NCBI GenBank assembly: GCA_020631735.1
Contig: CM036160.1
Coordinates: 110,295,860-110,359,859, forward strand
DNA from: Saccharum officinarum
Taxonomy: Eukaryota; Streptophyta; Magnoliopsida; Poales; Poaceae
DNA length: 64,000 bases
Reading direction: 5' to 3'
Shown here: positions 41,401-51,771 of the stretch, piece by piece
Layout: each line of letters starts with the position of its first letter
How positions within the stretch are numbered: the stretch's first letter is position 1
Program-made: the position numbers and the translations under genes
The notes under the pieces: generated by a model
The model's input: only the letters and a program-made list of their open reading frames with translations
The model's database searches: none
What the model was told of the DNA's origin: nothing

Positions 41401-42361
41401 GCAACGGGCTCTGGTCGAGGAGGCCAACAAACGGCTTTCTGATCAGAGTGCCGAGATGGCCGAGCTGCGCGTTGCCTACGCGGCGGTCAAGGAGGAGGTG
41501 GTGCAGGCGTGGGCGGCCGAGGCCGTGGTGCGTGAAGACGCGACCAAGGCCCGGGAGGAGGCAGCTAAGGCCGCGAGGATCTCGTGCCCCTGTCTGCACG
41601 GGTGAAAGAGCTCATGGAGGACGTCGCCCTGGTCAGCCGTCATCGTGACACCCTCAACGTCCAGATCAGGCAGGTAACCGCTCGGTTCGGTGCCCTGAAG
41701 GACGAGGTCATGGCGCTGAGCGGAGCCATTCAGGAGAAGGACGCAGCTCTTCTGAACGCCCGCCAGGAGATTGAGACGTTGAGGGCGGCCATTCGTGACA
41801 GGGACGGCGCTCTCCAAGGGCTCGAGAGGACGTGCGGGGGGCTCCGTGATGAGATCGTGGGCTTGCAGACCCATACCGAAGGTAAGTATTGGTGTTACGG
41901 CCTTGGCGTTGCGGCCCCGTATTAGTGCTAATTCAGTTAATTGTGTTCCAGAGCTGGAGAGGGAGCAGCGGGTGGCCCAGGCGGCGACCAATTCCTTCCA
42001 GAGCCTCCTCGAGGCCGAGACCCAGCGGACTCAGATGCTCCAGGGCGCGATCACCTCCATGTGTGACGGCCTGGGGGTCGAGCCCGACGCCGACACCGGG
42101 GAGGACTCCCCGGGGAACTCCTTCGTCCGCCGGATGGTGGCGCTGGGCCACCTTGTCCGGGAAAGGATACGGGGCAGCCTCCACCACGGCGTAAAGAGAG
42201 CACTGGCCATCGTTCGGTCTGGGTTCGTGTATGACATGGAGCTTATTGCTGAAGGCTTCATCACCGACCTGGACTGGACGGACGAGGAGAACGAGGACGC
42301 CTGCTTGGATCTGATCGGAGCCGCTGAGGAGCCTGGAAGCCGCCTGGCCACACTTTTCTAA
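38491..42361 (+). pseudogene. Antisense multi-exon gene of the gypsy element (PF04195-like N-terminus)
   Basis: ATG 38,491 opens an exon ending at GT 39,408. After a shift near 38,655 it reads YVVSFICFHERGFGVLATTF, ALLHYYQVELHHLAPN and IFTAVCEGYLGLEPQ, matching the putative gypsy-type transposon domain PF04195 (Transposase_28). Later exons, from 39,486, about 40,277, about 41,325 and about 41,952, have GT-AG-like borders. They encode a Lys/Gln-rich region, an acidic DDDGSDGDDDD stretch, an Ala/Pro/Glu-rich segment, a long coiled coil (RVKELMEDVALVSRHRDTLN and after) and a conserved end finishing at 42,361. In-frame TAGs at 38,841 and near 38,991, plus frame changes, make this copy non-functional. 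The role of such antisense ORFs in Tat elements is not established. Confidence 0.65.
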
Positions 42362-43086
42362 GCCGAGGTGGTTCCGCCTGCCGACGATGAGGGCCTATGA
42401 GCCAAATCTGGGCACAAAGGCCCATGTAATAAGTTAGTGTTTTTGAATTTTGGTCGTGGTGGCCTCGGAGGCCTTAAAAACTCAGAACGTAAACCTTGCG
42501 CTGGTTATTTAAGTTTTGCTCGAGCTTTTCTTCCCTTTATTGCTTGAATCACATTTTTGTATGATTTACTTAGCACGCCGTCGCGCCTTTGAGCGTAAGG
42601 GAGTGAGCAGAGGTACCGTAGCCTCAGAGGCGTGAGTGATCTCATGGCTCGACTACCCTCGAACTCTAGGGTGCTTTTGCGGCCTCGCAGATCGTGTAAG
42701 AACCTGATTTAAGCGACGGGGGGTGTACTCCTTTTCAAAGTTATGAACTGCCATTAGGTCTACTTAGCGTGCGGTCGCGCCCCTAGGCGTGAGGGGTGAG
42801 TGGAGGTACCGTAGCCTCGGAGGCGTAAGTGATCTCGCGGCTCGAGAGCCCTTCTAAGCCTCAGGGTGCTCTCGCAGCGTTGTCGACCTAAGAGATAGTT
42901 CTTCAATTTTGAAAAAGAGTATAAGTTTTTTCGGGGATTGGGGGTTCCCCCTTGTAGCCCCTGAGGGAGGGTCGATTCTAGGGGAACAGAGTCGATCCTT
43001 CCTCATTGTTTGTAAAACGAAAGTTTGAACATCGCTGTATTCCTTATTGATGATATTGAAAAGAAATTACAGAGCCTCGAGGCTTT
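42362..43086. other. Gypsy interior between the antisense gene and integrase
   Basis: Non-coding spacer. A segment of about 185 bp is repeated: GCGTAAGGGAGTGAGCAGAGG and GCGTGAGGGGTGAGTGGAGG with GTACCGTAGCCTC and AGTGATCTC occur near 42,590 and 42,790. The 3' ends of the convergent antisense gene and pol lie on either side. Confidence 0.5.
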
Positions 43087-44367
43087 TTAAGGGAAAAAGC
43101 GACGTAGCTGTTCAATGTTCCAAGCGTTGGTGAGGATTTCGCCCTTCTCGTTGGATAGCTTGTAGGTGCCCGGCTTTAGGACTTCTGCGATGATGTACGG
43201 GCCTTCCCACGGGGGCGTGAGCTTGTGCCGTCCCTTGGTGTTCTGGTTTCGTCGCAGCACCAGGTCACCGACGTTGAGGTCGCGCCTGCGGATGTGTCTA
43301 TCGTGGTAGCATCGGAGACCTTGCTGGTACCTGGCAGAATGTAACAGAGCCACATCTCGGGCTTCCTTGAGCTGGTCAAGGGCATCCTCTCTTGCGGCGT
43401 CGTTATTTCTTTCGCTGTAGGCTTTTAGCCTTGGGGACCCATATTCTATGTCAGTGGGGAGCATGGCCTCAGATCCGTAGACTAAGAAGAACGGAGTGAA
43501 CCCCGTGGCTCGACTCGACGTTGTTCTTAGGCTCCATAGGACCGAGGGGAGCTCGGCAGCCCATCTCTTCCCATGTTTGTTTAGTTTATCAAAGATTCTG
43601 GGTTTCAGGCCTTGTAGGACCATGCCGTTGGCACGTTCCACTTGGCCATTTGTTTTTGGATGAGCCACGGCTGACCAGAGCACATGGATGTGGTGGTTGT
43701 CGCAGAAATCTAGAAACTTTTTACCTGTAAACTGGGTGCCATTGTCCGTGATGATACAGTTGGGAACCCCAAAGCGGTGGATGATGTCGGTGAAAAAGAG
43801 CACAGCTTGCTCGTACCTGATGCTGGTGATAGGGCGGGCCTCGATCCAATTGGAGAATTTGTCGATGGTAACGAGCAAGTGGGTGAAGCCGCCGGTTGTC
43901 CTTTTCAAAGGTCCGACAAGGTAGAGCCCCCAAACGACAAACGGCCACGTGATGGGAATGGTTTGCAGGGCATGTGCTGGAAGATGTGTCTGTCTCACAT
44001 AGTACTGGTAACCTTTACAGGAGCGTACTAGCTTGACAGTGTCGGAGACCGCGGTCGGCCAATAGAAACCTTGTCGGAAAGCATTTCCGACAAGGGTTCG
44101 AGGCGCTGCGTGGTGACCGCAAGCCCCCGAGTGTAGATCATCGAGTAGGTCTCTGCCTTCTTCATTTGTGATGCAACGCTGGAGGACGCCAGTAGGGCTG
44201 CGGCGGTACAGCTCCATACTGTCGCCAAACACCACAAAGGTTTTGGCCCGGCGAGCGATCCATCGAGCCTCGGTCTTATCCGAGGGGAGGTCTCCTCGGA
44301 TGAGACGGTCGAGGTACGGAATGCGCCAGTCAGGCTCGGGGTCAGATGGTGGGGTCGAGCCTTCCAC
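43087..44367 (-). CDS. Gypsy integrase region (defective)
   Basis: A 426-aa open frame. The N-terminal zinc-binding region (LHSGACGHHAAPRTL) has lost one cysteine, SCKGYQYY in place of the usual CxxCQ pattern. The rve core shows ITDNGTQFTG and KTNGQVERANG, but the first catalytic Asp, usually in WGxDxVGP, is Tyr (WGLYLVGPLKRT). The C-terminus has GDLVLRR and PPWEGPYII, typical of the plant gypsy GPY/F module. Part of the pol polyprotein; inactive as a strand-transfer enzyme by inference from the missing Asp. Confidence 0.85.
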   Translation of the reverse strand: MEGSTPPSDPEPDWRIPYLDRLIRGDLPSDKTEARWIARRAKTFVVFGDSMELYRRSPTGVLQRCITNEEGRDLLDDLHSGACGHHAAPRTLVGNAFRQGFYWPTAVSDTVKLVRSCKGYQYYVRQTHLPAHALQTIPITWPFVVWGLYLVGPLKRTTGGFTHLLVTIDKFSNWIEARPITSIRYEQAVLFFTDIIHRFGVPNCIITDNGTQFTGKKFLDFCDNHHIHVLWSAVAHPKTNGQVERANGMVLQGLKPRIFDKLNKHGKRWAAELPSVLWSLRTTSSRATGFTPFFLVYGSEAMLPTDIEYGSPRLKAYSERNNDAAREDALDQLKEARDVALLHSARYQQGLRCYHDRHIRRRDLNVGDLVLRRNQNTKGRHKLTPPWEGPYIIAEVLKPGTYKLSNEKGEILTNAWNIEQLRRFFP

Positions 44368-45396
44368 CTACATGGCCTCAGCCCCGGTCGAGGGGGCTTC
44401 TGTCACAGGTGGAGGGTCGAGTGATGGCCCGTCGACCCTTCCATCCGACCCGAGGTCGATGGATGGCTGCTGGAGATCTTTTGCGAAAACGTCTGGTGGA
44501 ATCGTAGTTCGATTGGACACGATTTTCGCTAGTTCATTGGCGGCCTCATTATACCTGCGTGCGATGTGGTTGAGCCCGAGGCCGTGAAACTTGTTCTTAA
44601 GGCGCCGCACTTCTTCGCAGTAGGCTTCCATCTTGGGATCACGGCAGCTTGAGTTTTTCATGACCTGGTCGATCACGAGCTGGGAGTCGCCTCGAACGTC
44701 AAGGTGTCAAACCCCAAGATCGATGGCAATTCTCAGACCCATGACGAGCGCCTTGTATTCGGCGACGTTATTCGACGCAGGAAAATGAAGTCGGATGACG
44801 TAGCGCATGTGAACCCCGAGGGGCGAGATGAAGAGCAAACCCGCGCCTGCTCCTGTTTTCATCAACGACCCATCGAAGTACATGGTCCACAGTTCAGCTT
44901 AGAGCTGTACAGGGGGAAGTTGAGTGTCCGGTCCAATCTGCCAGAAAATCTGCTAACACATGCGATTTAATGGCTTTGCGCGGCGCATAAGATAGGGTCT
45001 CGCCATGAGCTCGACTGCCCACTTGGCAATTCTACCCGAGGCTTCCCGGTTCTGGGCTATCTCTTCCAAGGGGAAAGAAGAAACCACAGTTACCGGGTGA
45101 CCCTCGAAGTAGTGACGGAGTTTGCGTCGTGTCAGGACGATGGCATATAGCAGCTTTTGGATTTGCGGGTACCGTACCTTGGTTTCCGAGAGCACCTCGC
45201 TTACGAAATAGACCGGCCTCTGGACGAGCAACTTATGTGCTTCCTCAGCCCTCTCGACAACCAAGACTGCGCTGACCACTTGTGTTGTTCCGGCGACATA
45301 AAGTAGGAGCGGTTCTCCTGGGGTCGGAGGGACGAGGATCGGTGAATTGGAGAGTGTAGCTTTGAGCTTTGCAAGAGCTTCTTCGGCCTCGAGGGT
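44368..45396 (-). pseudogene. Gypsy RNase H region (broken)
   Basis: Segments read [20 protein letters not shown] (RT thumb and connection), then FDGSLMKTGAGAG and LRIAIDLG and GDSQLVIDQVM (RNase H with its Asp and Glu region), then LNHIARRYNEAANELAK. Frames change near 44,950 and a stop interrupts near 44,707, so no continuous polyprotein remains. Confidence 0.75.
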
Positions 45397-46293
45397 CTAG
45401 GAAAAGTGCTCCGATTTCTTCAGGAGGCGGTACAGAGGGAGCGCTTTCTCGCCGAGGCGCGAAATGAAACGGCTGAGCGCCGCCAAGCAGCCTGTGATCC
45501 TCTGTACGCCCTTCAGGTCTCGGATGGGGCCCATCTTGGTTATCACGGTGATTTTTTCTGGGTTGGCCTCGATGCCACGCTTAGACACGATGAACCCCAA
45601 AAGCATACCTCGAGGAACGCCAAAGACGCATTTCTCGGGATTGAGCTTGATGTTTTTTGCCCGGAGGCATTTGATGAATCCGGCTTGTTTGGTCTTGACA
45701 ACGATGTCATCGACGTAAGCCTCGACGGTTGGTCCGATGTGTTTCCCAAAAACATGTTGCATGCATCGCTGGTACGTAGCCCCTGTGTTCCGGAGACCGA
45801 AGGGCATCGTAACGTAGCAATACATGCCGAATGGGGTAATGAATGAAGTCGCGAGCTGGTCGGACTCTTTCATTTTAATCTGGTGGTAGCCGGAGTATGC
45901 ATCTAAGAATGAGAGAGTTTCACATCCCGCAGTGGAATCAACGATTTGATCAATGCGTGGTAAAGGAAAGGGAACTTTTGGGCATGCTTTATTTAAACTA
46001 GTATAGTCTACACACATCCTCCATTTCCCACTCTTTTTCTTAACTAATACAGGATTAGCTAGCCACTCGGGATGATGAACCTCCTTGATGAATCTGGCCT
46101 CCAGCAGCTTGTGTATCTCCTCACCGATGACCTTGCGCTTCTCCTCATCGAAGCGGCGCAAGCGTTGCTTCACCGGTTTGGAGCCGGCCCGGATCTTCAA
46201 GGCGTGCTCGGCGACTTCCCTGGGTATGCCCGGCATATCTGAGGGACTCCACGCAAAGATGTCGATATTCGCGCGGAGAAAGTCGATGAGCAC
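45397..46293 (-). CDS. Gypsy reverse transcriptase region
   Basis: A 298-aa open frame. RT blocks in order: KVIGEEIHKLLEARFI, WRMCVDYTSLNKACPK, LSFLDAYSGYHQIKM, TMPFGLRNTGATYQR and the catalytic YVDDIVVKT, then GFIVSKRGIEANPEK. The Asp of DAYSGYHQ and the YVDD pair are intact. It is separated from the protease frame by one TAG (46,300-46,302). Confidence 0.88.
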   Translation of the reverse strand: MLIDFLRANIDIFAWSPSDMPGIPREVAEHALKIRAGSKPVKQRLRRFDEEKRKVIGEEIHKLLEARFIKEVHHPEWLANPVLVKKKSGKWRMCVDYTSLNKACPKVPFPLPRIDQIVDSTAGCETLSFLDAYSGYHQIKMKESDQLATSFITPFGMYCYVTMPFGLRNTGATYQRCMQHVFGKHIGPTVEAYVDDIVVKTKQAGFIKCLRAKNIKLNPEKCVFGVPRGMLLGFIVSKRGIEANPEKITVITKMGPIRDLKGVQRITGCLAALSRFISRLGEKALPLYRLLKKSEHFS

Positions 46294-46299
46294 TGCTTC

Positions 46300-46974
46300 C
46301 TATTTGGGATCGAGGGTGGCGCTGATGCTCAGCGCCTTTCCCTTGGGATCAGCAGGGTCGAGGGGCACGAGCTTGACGTCCTCTGCGGGCTCGAAGTTGC
46401 CGGCATGGCGCTTTGGGTCGGGAATCTCATTGGCCAGACTGTCGAGGTCCGCTGCCAAGGTCGCCGACTCCAAAACAGCCTCGCCATGCTCGACACACTC
46501 GACGTCGCACTCGTAGGCGTGCTCGTATGAGGGCCCTACAGTGACGACATTGTTTGGACCTGGCATCTTGAGCTTGAGGTAGGTGTAGTTCGGGACCGCC
46601 ATGAACCTGGCATAGCACGGGCGCCCAAGGATAGCGTGGTATGTTCCACGGAATCCGACCACTTCGAAAGTGAGAGTCTCCTTTCTAAAGTTGGACGGTG
46701 TGCCAAAGCAGACAGGCAGATTGACCCGACCGACGGGTTCTGCCCGTTTCCCTGGCACAACTCCGTGGAAACCCCCGACGCTGGGTTGGAGGCGCGTTCT
46801 CTCGACCCCCAAGAGGTCGAGGGTCTGAGTGTATATGATGTTGAGGCTGCTTCCGCCGTCCATGAGTACCTTGGTAAGGCGTGTGTTGGCGATGATGGGA
46901 TCAACAACAAGCGGGTAGACTCCCGGATTGGGGACGTAGTCGGGATGGTCACCACGGTCAAAAGTGATGGCCAC
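46300..46974 (-). CDS. Gypsy aspartic protease region
   Basis: A 224-aa open frame. VLMDGGSSLNIIY holds the retropepsin Asp in the variant DGGSS common in Tat-type elements, followed by FRGTYHAILGRPCYA, the conserved flap and C-terminal signature. It ends in an in-frame TAG directly before the RT coding region. Confidence 0.82.
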   Translation of the reverse strand: MAITFDRGDHPDYVPNPGVYPLVVDPIIANTRLTKVLMDGGSSLNIIYTQTLDLLGVERTRLQPSVGGFHGVVPGKRAEPVGRVNLPVCFGTPSNFRKETLTFEVVGFRGTYHAILGRPCYARFMAVPNYTYLKLKMPGPNNVVTVGPSYEHAYECDVECVEHGEAVLESATLAADLDSLANEIPDPKRHAGNFEPAEDVKLVPLDPADPKGKALSISATLDPK

Positions 46975-47034
46975 CTCAGACCAGTCAAGGAAGTGGGGGA
47001 CCGCCGTTTGTACGGAGAATACCTCACACCGCTC

Positions 47035-49444
47035 TCATTTGCGCTGGTGCGTCGAGAGGCGGGTCGAGGGTCCTCTGTAGATCATGAAGCAGTCATGGAT
47101 CTCGGGGAATCCCCCATCTTTGTCGTCACCCTTGGGATCTTCCTTCTTGCCGTCCTTCTTGATGCCTACGCCCTCGAAGTACCTACGAAGCATGTGACAG
47201 TCCTCGAGGTTATGGTTTGTGGGTCCCTTGTGGTAGGGACATGGCTCTTTGAGCATTTTGTCGAAGATGCCCCCGCCGGGGGGGGGGGGGCTCGAGGTTT
47301 CTTGCGCTCAACAGCAGCGACAAGTTCGTCGGCCGGGGCCTCGAGCTTGCCCTGCTGGCTCTTCTTCTTTCTCCAGTTGTTTCTCTTGGAGCCTCGGCTG
47401 GAGCCTGTGGGATTGTCCACCTTTTGTTTCCCTTTGTCCTGGTCACCGCCAAAGATGGCACCAACTGCCTCCTCGCCGGCGGCAAAGTTGGTGATGATGT
47501 CCATCAATCCGTTGGCAGTGAGTGGGGTGCTACGGCCCAACTCTCGGACCAACTCCTTGCAGGTGGTTCCGGAGAGGAAGGCCATGATCACGTCGGAGTC
47601 GGTGACGTTGGGGAGCTCGGTGCGCTGCCTGGAGAAGCGTCGGATGTAATCCCGGAGAGATTCACTCGGTTTTTGCTTGCAACTCTGGAGGTCCCATGAG
47701 TTGCCAGGGCGCATGTAGGTCCCCTTGAAGTTTCCCTCGAACACCCTTACGAGATCATCCCAGTCGTGGATCTTTCGAGGTGGGAGATCCTCGAGCCAGG
47801 CTCGAGCGGTGTCGGAGAGGAATAGGGGGAGTTGTCGAATGATGACCCGGTCATCTGTGGCCCCGCCCAGCTGACACGCCAAGTGGAAATCGGCGAGCCA
47901 AAGTTCGGGTTTGGTCTCGCCGTTGTACTTGGTGAGAGTCGTGGGAGGGCGAAACCGAGCCGGGAGCACCGTCTCGCGGATAGCCTTACTGAAGACCCAA
48001 GGGCCCGGAGGCTCAGGTGAAGGGCTACGATCTTCTGAGCTGTCGTAGCGCCCGCCTCTGTACACACGGTAACCTCGAGCCACACCGTCACCATGTTTGC
48101 GCGTGCGGCGCTCGACGATGTTGCCGCGGGTGTCTCAGGGTTCGTGATCGTCGGCAATGTGCTCGGGGACAGGCGCCGCCCTGTTTCGCCGGGCAGGCTC
48201 AGGATGAACCGAGGCCTCTCTCTCTCCTGTCGGGAGGGCTCGACGAGCTGCTCCGAGGCTGGCTCGCGTCGCCTCGAGGCAGAGCTCTCGGCCTGCTGCA
48301 TGGCAGCGGTCTCGAGGAGCTCTCGAATTTCATCTCGAGCCCGACGGGCGTCGGGGTTTGACGGCTCGGGCATGTTGCGGAGGAGCATGGCGGCGGCGAC
48401 GACGTTCTGGCTGCCTTGAGCGAAAACCGGGGGGTCGACCACCCGGTCCTCGTCGATGCGACGGTTGACGTCGCGAGCTCTCTCGTGAGCTCTCCCGCCA
48501 AGTGCGTGTGCCGCGCGCTCACGCTCGAGGGTTTGTTGGAGTAGGTGCAGATTTTCTCATTCCTTGTCGAGCCTGTCCTGCAACTCACGAATTTGCTCGA
48601 GTTGCATTCCTTGATCCGCAAGGAACTGAGCCTCGTCTCGCTCGGCAGGGAGTTCGACATGAGGTGGCGTGTGCCTTCCATGAACCGGCTCCTCGTCCTT
48701 TGATTCCGACGTGCTGGCTTCGTCAATGTTGAAGCACTCGCGGGTCGGATCGTAGGTGTCGTCAGCCGAGTCGAAGTCAGGGGCGCCGAAGTAGTAATAT
48801 GATGGGAGAATGTGAGGCCGTTGCAAATCACCTTCGTGGTTGCGACATTGAGAAGCAATCACACGAGGCTCTGTTTTCGGGGTCTCCGTAGAGTCCAGAT
48901 ACTCAGAAGCCGGCGTGGATGCAACAAGGTCCAGAGTGGAGCGTAGATGGTGCCCGGGGAGTTCCTCGTAAGCACTCATGTTAGTGCTCACAGAGGAAGC
49001 GTACGCCCGGGCAACCGGGTCTAGCCCAAACGAGAATGTTGATGGAGATATCGTTGCACGCATCGAAGTGGCTGGATCGGATAGCGGCGGTGTCTCACCG
49101 GACGGGGGAGCGGCGGAATTCTCCGTCGGCATCTTACCCTCAGCCAAGCTCATCCTACACAGACCCTTAACGAGGAAATCTGGGTTGGCATATGGCTGAG
49201 AGGCGTCGGATCGGGGGATCCCACCACCCTCCATGAGGTGAAGACGGTGGTTGCGCCGGGCTCGCCGTCGTCTGGCGGCTCGCGCCTGTCGAGAGCGACG
49301 ATACCGGCGCAGTGCTCCCCTAGGCTGGGAGAGCTCATAATCCTCGTCGGTCGGGTGCCTGGGCGGGAGGAGGACCATATCGTAGCCGTGGCCAAGCGAC
49401 ATAAACTCCCGAACCATATCACCGTGGCCAACGGGAGTGGACAT
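47035..49444 (-). pseudogene. Gypsy gag (broken)
   Basis: ATG 49,444 opens a Gly/Arg-rich leader that stops at 48,557. Frame changes follow near 48,080. The capsid-type domain (47,166-48,083) reads KYNGETKPELWLADFHLACQ, AWLEDLPPRKIHDW and SLRDYIRRFSRQR. At a G run (about 47,279-47,290) the frame shifts before a YHKGPTNHNLEDCHM zinc-finger-like segment, read at 47,035-47,256. Normal gag would be a single polyprotein; this copy has at least three breaks. Confidence 0.8.
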
Positions 49445-49500
49445 TCGGGGTAAGCCATCCAGGAAAGAATGGCGGGAAAGCGATGTTGGCACGCAGCGGT

Positions 49501-49520
49501 CCCCTACCTGGCGCGCCAAC
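49501..49520 (-). promoter_or_regulatory. Primer-binding site of the gypsy element
   Basis: Minus-strand GTTGGCGCGCCAGGTAGGGG abuts the 5' LTR. The same core occurs, mutated, at 24,345-24,364 in the partial gypsy element. Confidence 0.7.
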
Positions 49521-50666
49521 TGTCGGTGTCCGGTCCCGTGGGGGTCCTAAAACCGACGAGTGAGTGCTGCGTGTCCCTAACCTGGATGGTGATGCAAGGA
49601 GAACATACGGGGGTTTATCCTGATTCGGGCAGAAGAAGGCCCTACGTCTAGCGAGGGGGGAGAGTTTTGTATTTCCTTGCACCGAGGTGCTTGTGTAGGG
49701 GTTACAAGCTTGCGAGAGAGGGCGGCGAGCCCAAGTCTCAAAGAGAGAAAAAAGAGTACAAAGATGATTGCTTGAGATGTTGATCTCTGTGTTGGGAGTC
49801 TTGGATTGCTGGTACTTGGCTTTGAACTTGGGTCTTGCCTCTTGTCCCTTTGTAGGGTCCTGGCCTGCCCTTTTATAGGGTGAGAGGAGGCCGGGGCACC
49901 GGGGAGCCTTGAGGCGATGTTTTGTCGATCCCTGTAGAGGTGACTGTAGCGACGTGCCCTGGGAATGGCCGGCCATCCCTGGACACCATGGTGACGCCGG
50001 GGATGAGACGGCGAAATGACCCAGAGCACCGTGCCATGCCGGCCTTCCCTCCCTGTCGAACTGTGCTGGGCGTCGAGGCCGGGTCGAGGCCGGGTCGAGG
50101 TCGGACGGATAAGGCCGAATCCCCGAAATTGCGGAATACGGACCTTGTCGTAACCTTCCTCGAGGGTGACTGACGATAAACAGTGCACGGTAAGGTGTGT
50201 ATAGTGACAGGTTTCACCTCCCATCACGGGATGGGCGGTAAAACAGTGAGGACTGACATCAGCATTGCTCCCACGTCGATCTTGGTTGCGGCCATGTCGG
50301 TAGGTGGTAGCAGGTGTTCGCATTAAATGCTCTGACTTTTGTCTCGGGGTAGGTGAAGTGAGGGGGTCGAGCGCTCCGACCCTGGGTCACGCGAGTCGGA
50401 GTTTTTCTGGTGGGCGAACGAGCCTCGTGCGTAACAGAGCGCGGTCGAGGCACCCTGTTGTGCGAGACGGGGCGCGGTCGAGGCGTTCCCGTCGAGGGTG
50501 CCTCGTACGAGTCGGAGCCGGAGCGCGGTCGAGGCACTCCGTCGAGCTGGGCTCGTATGAGACGGACCCGGTATGCGGTTGAGGCGGGCTGCCTTTTGTT
50601 GTGGCTTAGTCGTTTTGTTTTTTATTATCGTTGGATGTGGGTACCGCCATACTGTTGGTACCGACA
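49521..50666 (-). repeat. 5' LTR of the gypsy element
   Basis: Full-length 1146-bp LTR that adjoins the primer-binding site on the minus strand. Confidence 0.88.
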
Positions 50667-51600
50667 ATTTGACACCATATAAAGAAGATATTCTTTTTCT
50701 AATGCGACAAGCGCTTATACGTGATTATTATGCTGATGAAATTTTATATTATTTTTTCGTACATTTTAACTATCTCAAGTGTAAAAACTCAAAACTACAA
50801 AGTCGTAGATCTCATTGAGAGCTATAACTTTCATGTAGCAATATCTTCAGTTGACACCATACAGAAACGATATTATTTTTCTAATACGACAAGCACTTGT
50901 ACGCGGTTATTATGCTCCTGAAATTTTATATTAATTTTTTTAGCATCTTAACATCCTCAAATGAAAAAACCCAAAACTACAAAGTTGGAGATCTACAGTT
51001 TTCATGTAAATTTCATCTTCGTCCGACACCGTATCAAAGAGTTATGATTTTTCAAAAGTTTTCTCTTGTCATGCCACTCTCGGTGGCACAACAGAACAAT
51101 ACTGTCACACTGGCGAGAGTGGCGTGACAGCGTTTTCCACATCGGAAACACCGTCTATCGTGGTGGATGTTGCCGCGCCAATGCATGTGGTGCGATAATA
51201 TTAATTTGTCATGCCAACGGCGCAGGTGCGACCATAAGGGTCAAATCTGTAAAAAAAAATTAGAAACAATTATTATTAAAATATTAAATAAAAAAATTAA
51301 AAATAAAAAAAACCGCAGCAGCAGCAGGTCCAAGATCAGGCGGTGGCAGCCAAGGGGCACTCATCCAATGACGAGCGCAACACTAGAACTCACGTCATGC
51401 ATGCCCGTGTGTGTTCATCCATTGACAAGCGCAACAGTAGAACCGACGTGATGCATGCTCCCGTGTGTTCGATCAGTGTAAAGGAAAAAGAAATAGATGA
51501 ATGTTTTTACAAAATACAAACATAAACGAATGAATGTAGACTTCTGGTAATTATTTAAAAAGTTTTAGGTATTAAAAAATACAGTTTAAGAGTTGATAGA

Positions 51601-51771
51601 CCTAGATAATATCTCCTTAGGGGCCTGTTTGGTTACCTCTTAGGGGCCTGTTTGGTTACCTTGGTTGGGAGCCAGAATAATTTAGGTTATTAAGATTATA
51701 TAAATTATTAGTAAACCATTACAAGTGGGAATTATTTCAGGTGTCCAAACCGGAGGAACTGGACAAGCCCT
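51601..51771. mobile_element. MITE with a duplicated terminus
   Basis: TTAGGGGCCTGTTTGGTTACC occurs twice in tandem (about 51,599-51,620 and 51,622-51,643). The right end reads GTGTCCAAACCGG and AGCCCTAA, giving TTAGGG-type inverted ends. It splits the right arm of the 33,641-51,800 element. Confidence 0.55.

Larger units (their letters stand above)
36868..50666 (-). mobile_element. Ty3/gypsy LTR retrotransposon, Tat-like, 13.8 kb, TSD ATTTG
   Basis: Both LTRs start TGTCGGTGTCCGG. ATTTG flanks the element at 36,863-36,867 and 50,667-50,671. Gag, protease, RT, RNase H and integrase are read on the minus strand in that order. Between integrase and the 3' LTR (37,358-43,080) lies a multi-exon gene on the opposite strand, a feature of Tat-lineage elements such as Grande, Cinful and RIRE2. 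The primer site at 49,501-49,520 reads GTTGGCGCGCCAGGTAGGGG on the minus strand. A purine tract AGGTTCGGGGGCTAC (37,372-37,358) precedes the 3' LTR. Stops, frameshifts and a lost catalytic residue show it cannot move on its own. Confidence 0.9.
35923..51314. mobile_element. Foldback/MULE-like element interrupted by a gypsy element
   Basis: GCAGCAGCT (35,914-35,922) and GCAGCAGCA (51,315-51,323) match at 8 of 9 bases. The left arm (35,923-36,867) and right arm (50,672-51,314) are inverted copies: TTATTTAATATTTTAATAAT near the ends, then GTGGCGTGA-rich sequence, then arrays containing ACTACAAAGTTGTAGATCTC. Apart from the 13.8-kb gypsy insertion the element is about 1.6 kb and essentially all inverted repeat. 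Confidence 0.7.
34180..51370 (+). pseudogene. HSP20-like gene fragment, broken by two insertions
   Basis: Right of the first insertion, 35,777-35,922 reads LPSTSNLDDIAECLEKGVLT followed by VTVPK and a Thr/Lys/Gln-rich tail. This is the end of an alpha-crystallin domain (GVLTVTVPK signature of plant small heat-shock proteins). RFSKVVQ-like coding lies to the left (about 34,290-34,313). A Gln-rich continuation (PQQQQVQDQAVAAKG) lies beyond the second insertion at 51,313-51,357. The N-terminus is not assignable and frames do not join cleanly. It is a captured or relict fragment with no chaperone function. Confidence 0.5.

Noticed and set aside
46636..47649. 337-codon plus-strand ORF
   Set aside because: Antisense shadow of the gypsy gag and protease, which have clear family motifs on the minus strand.
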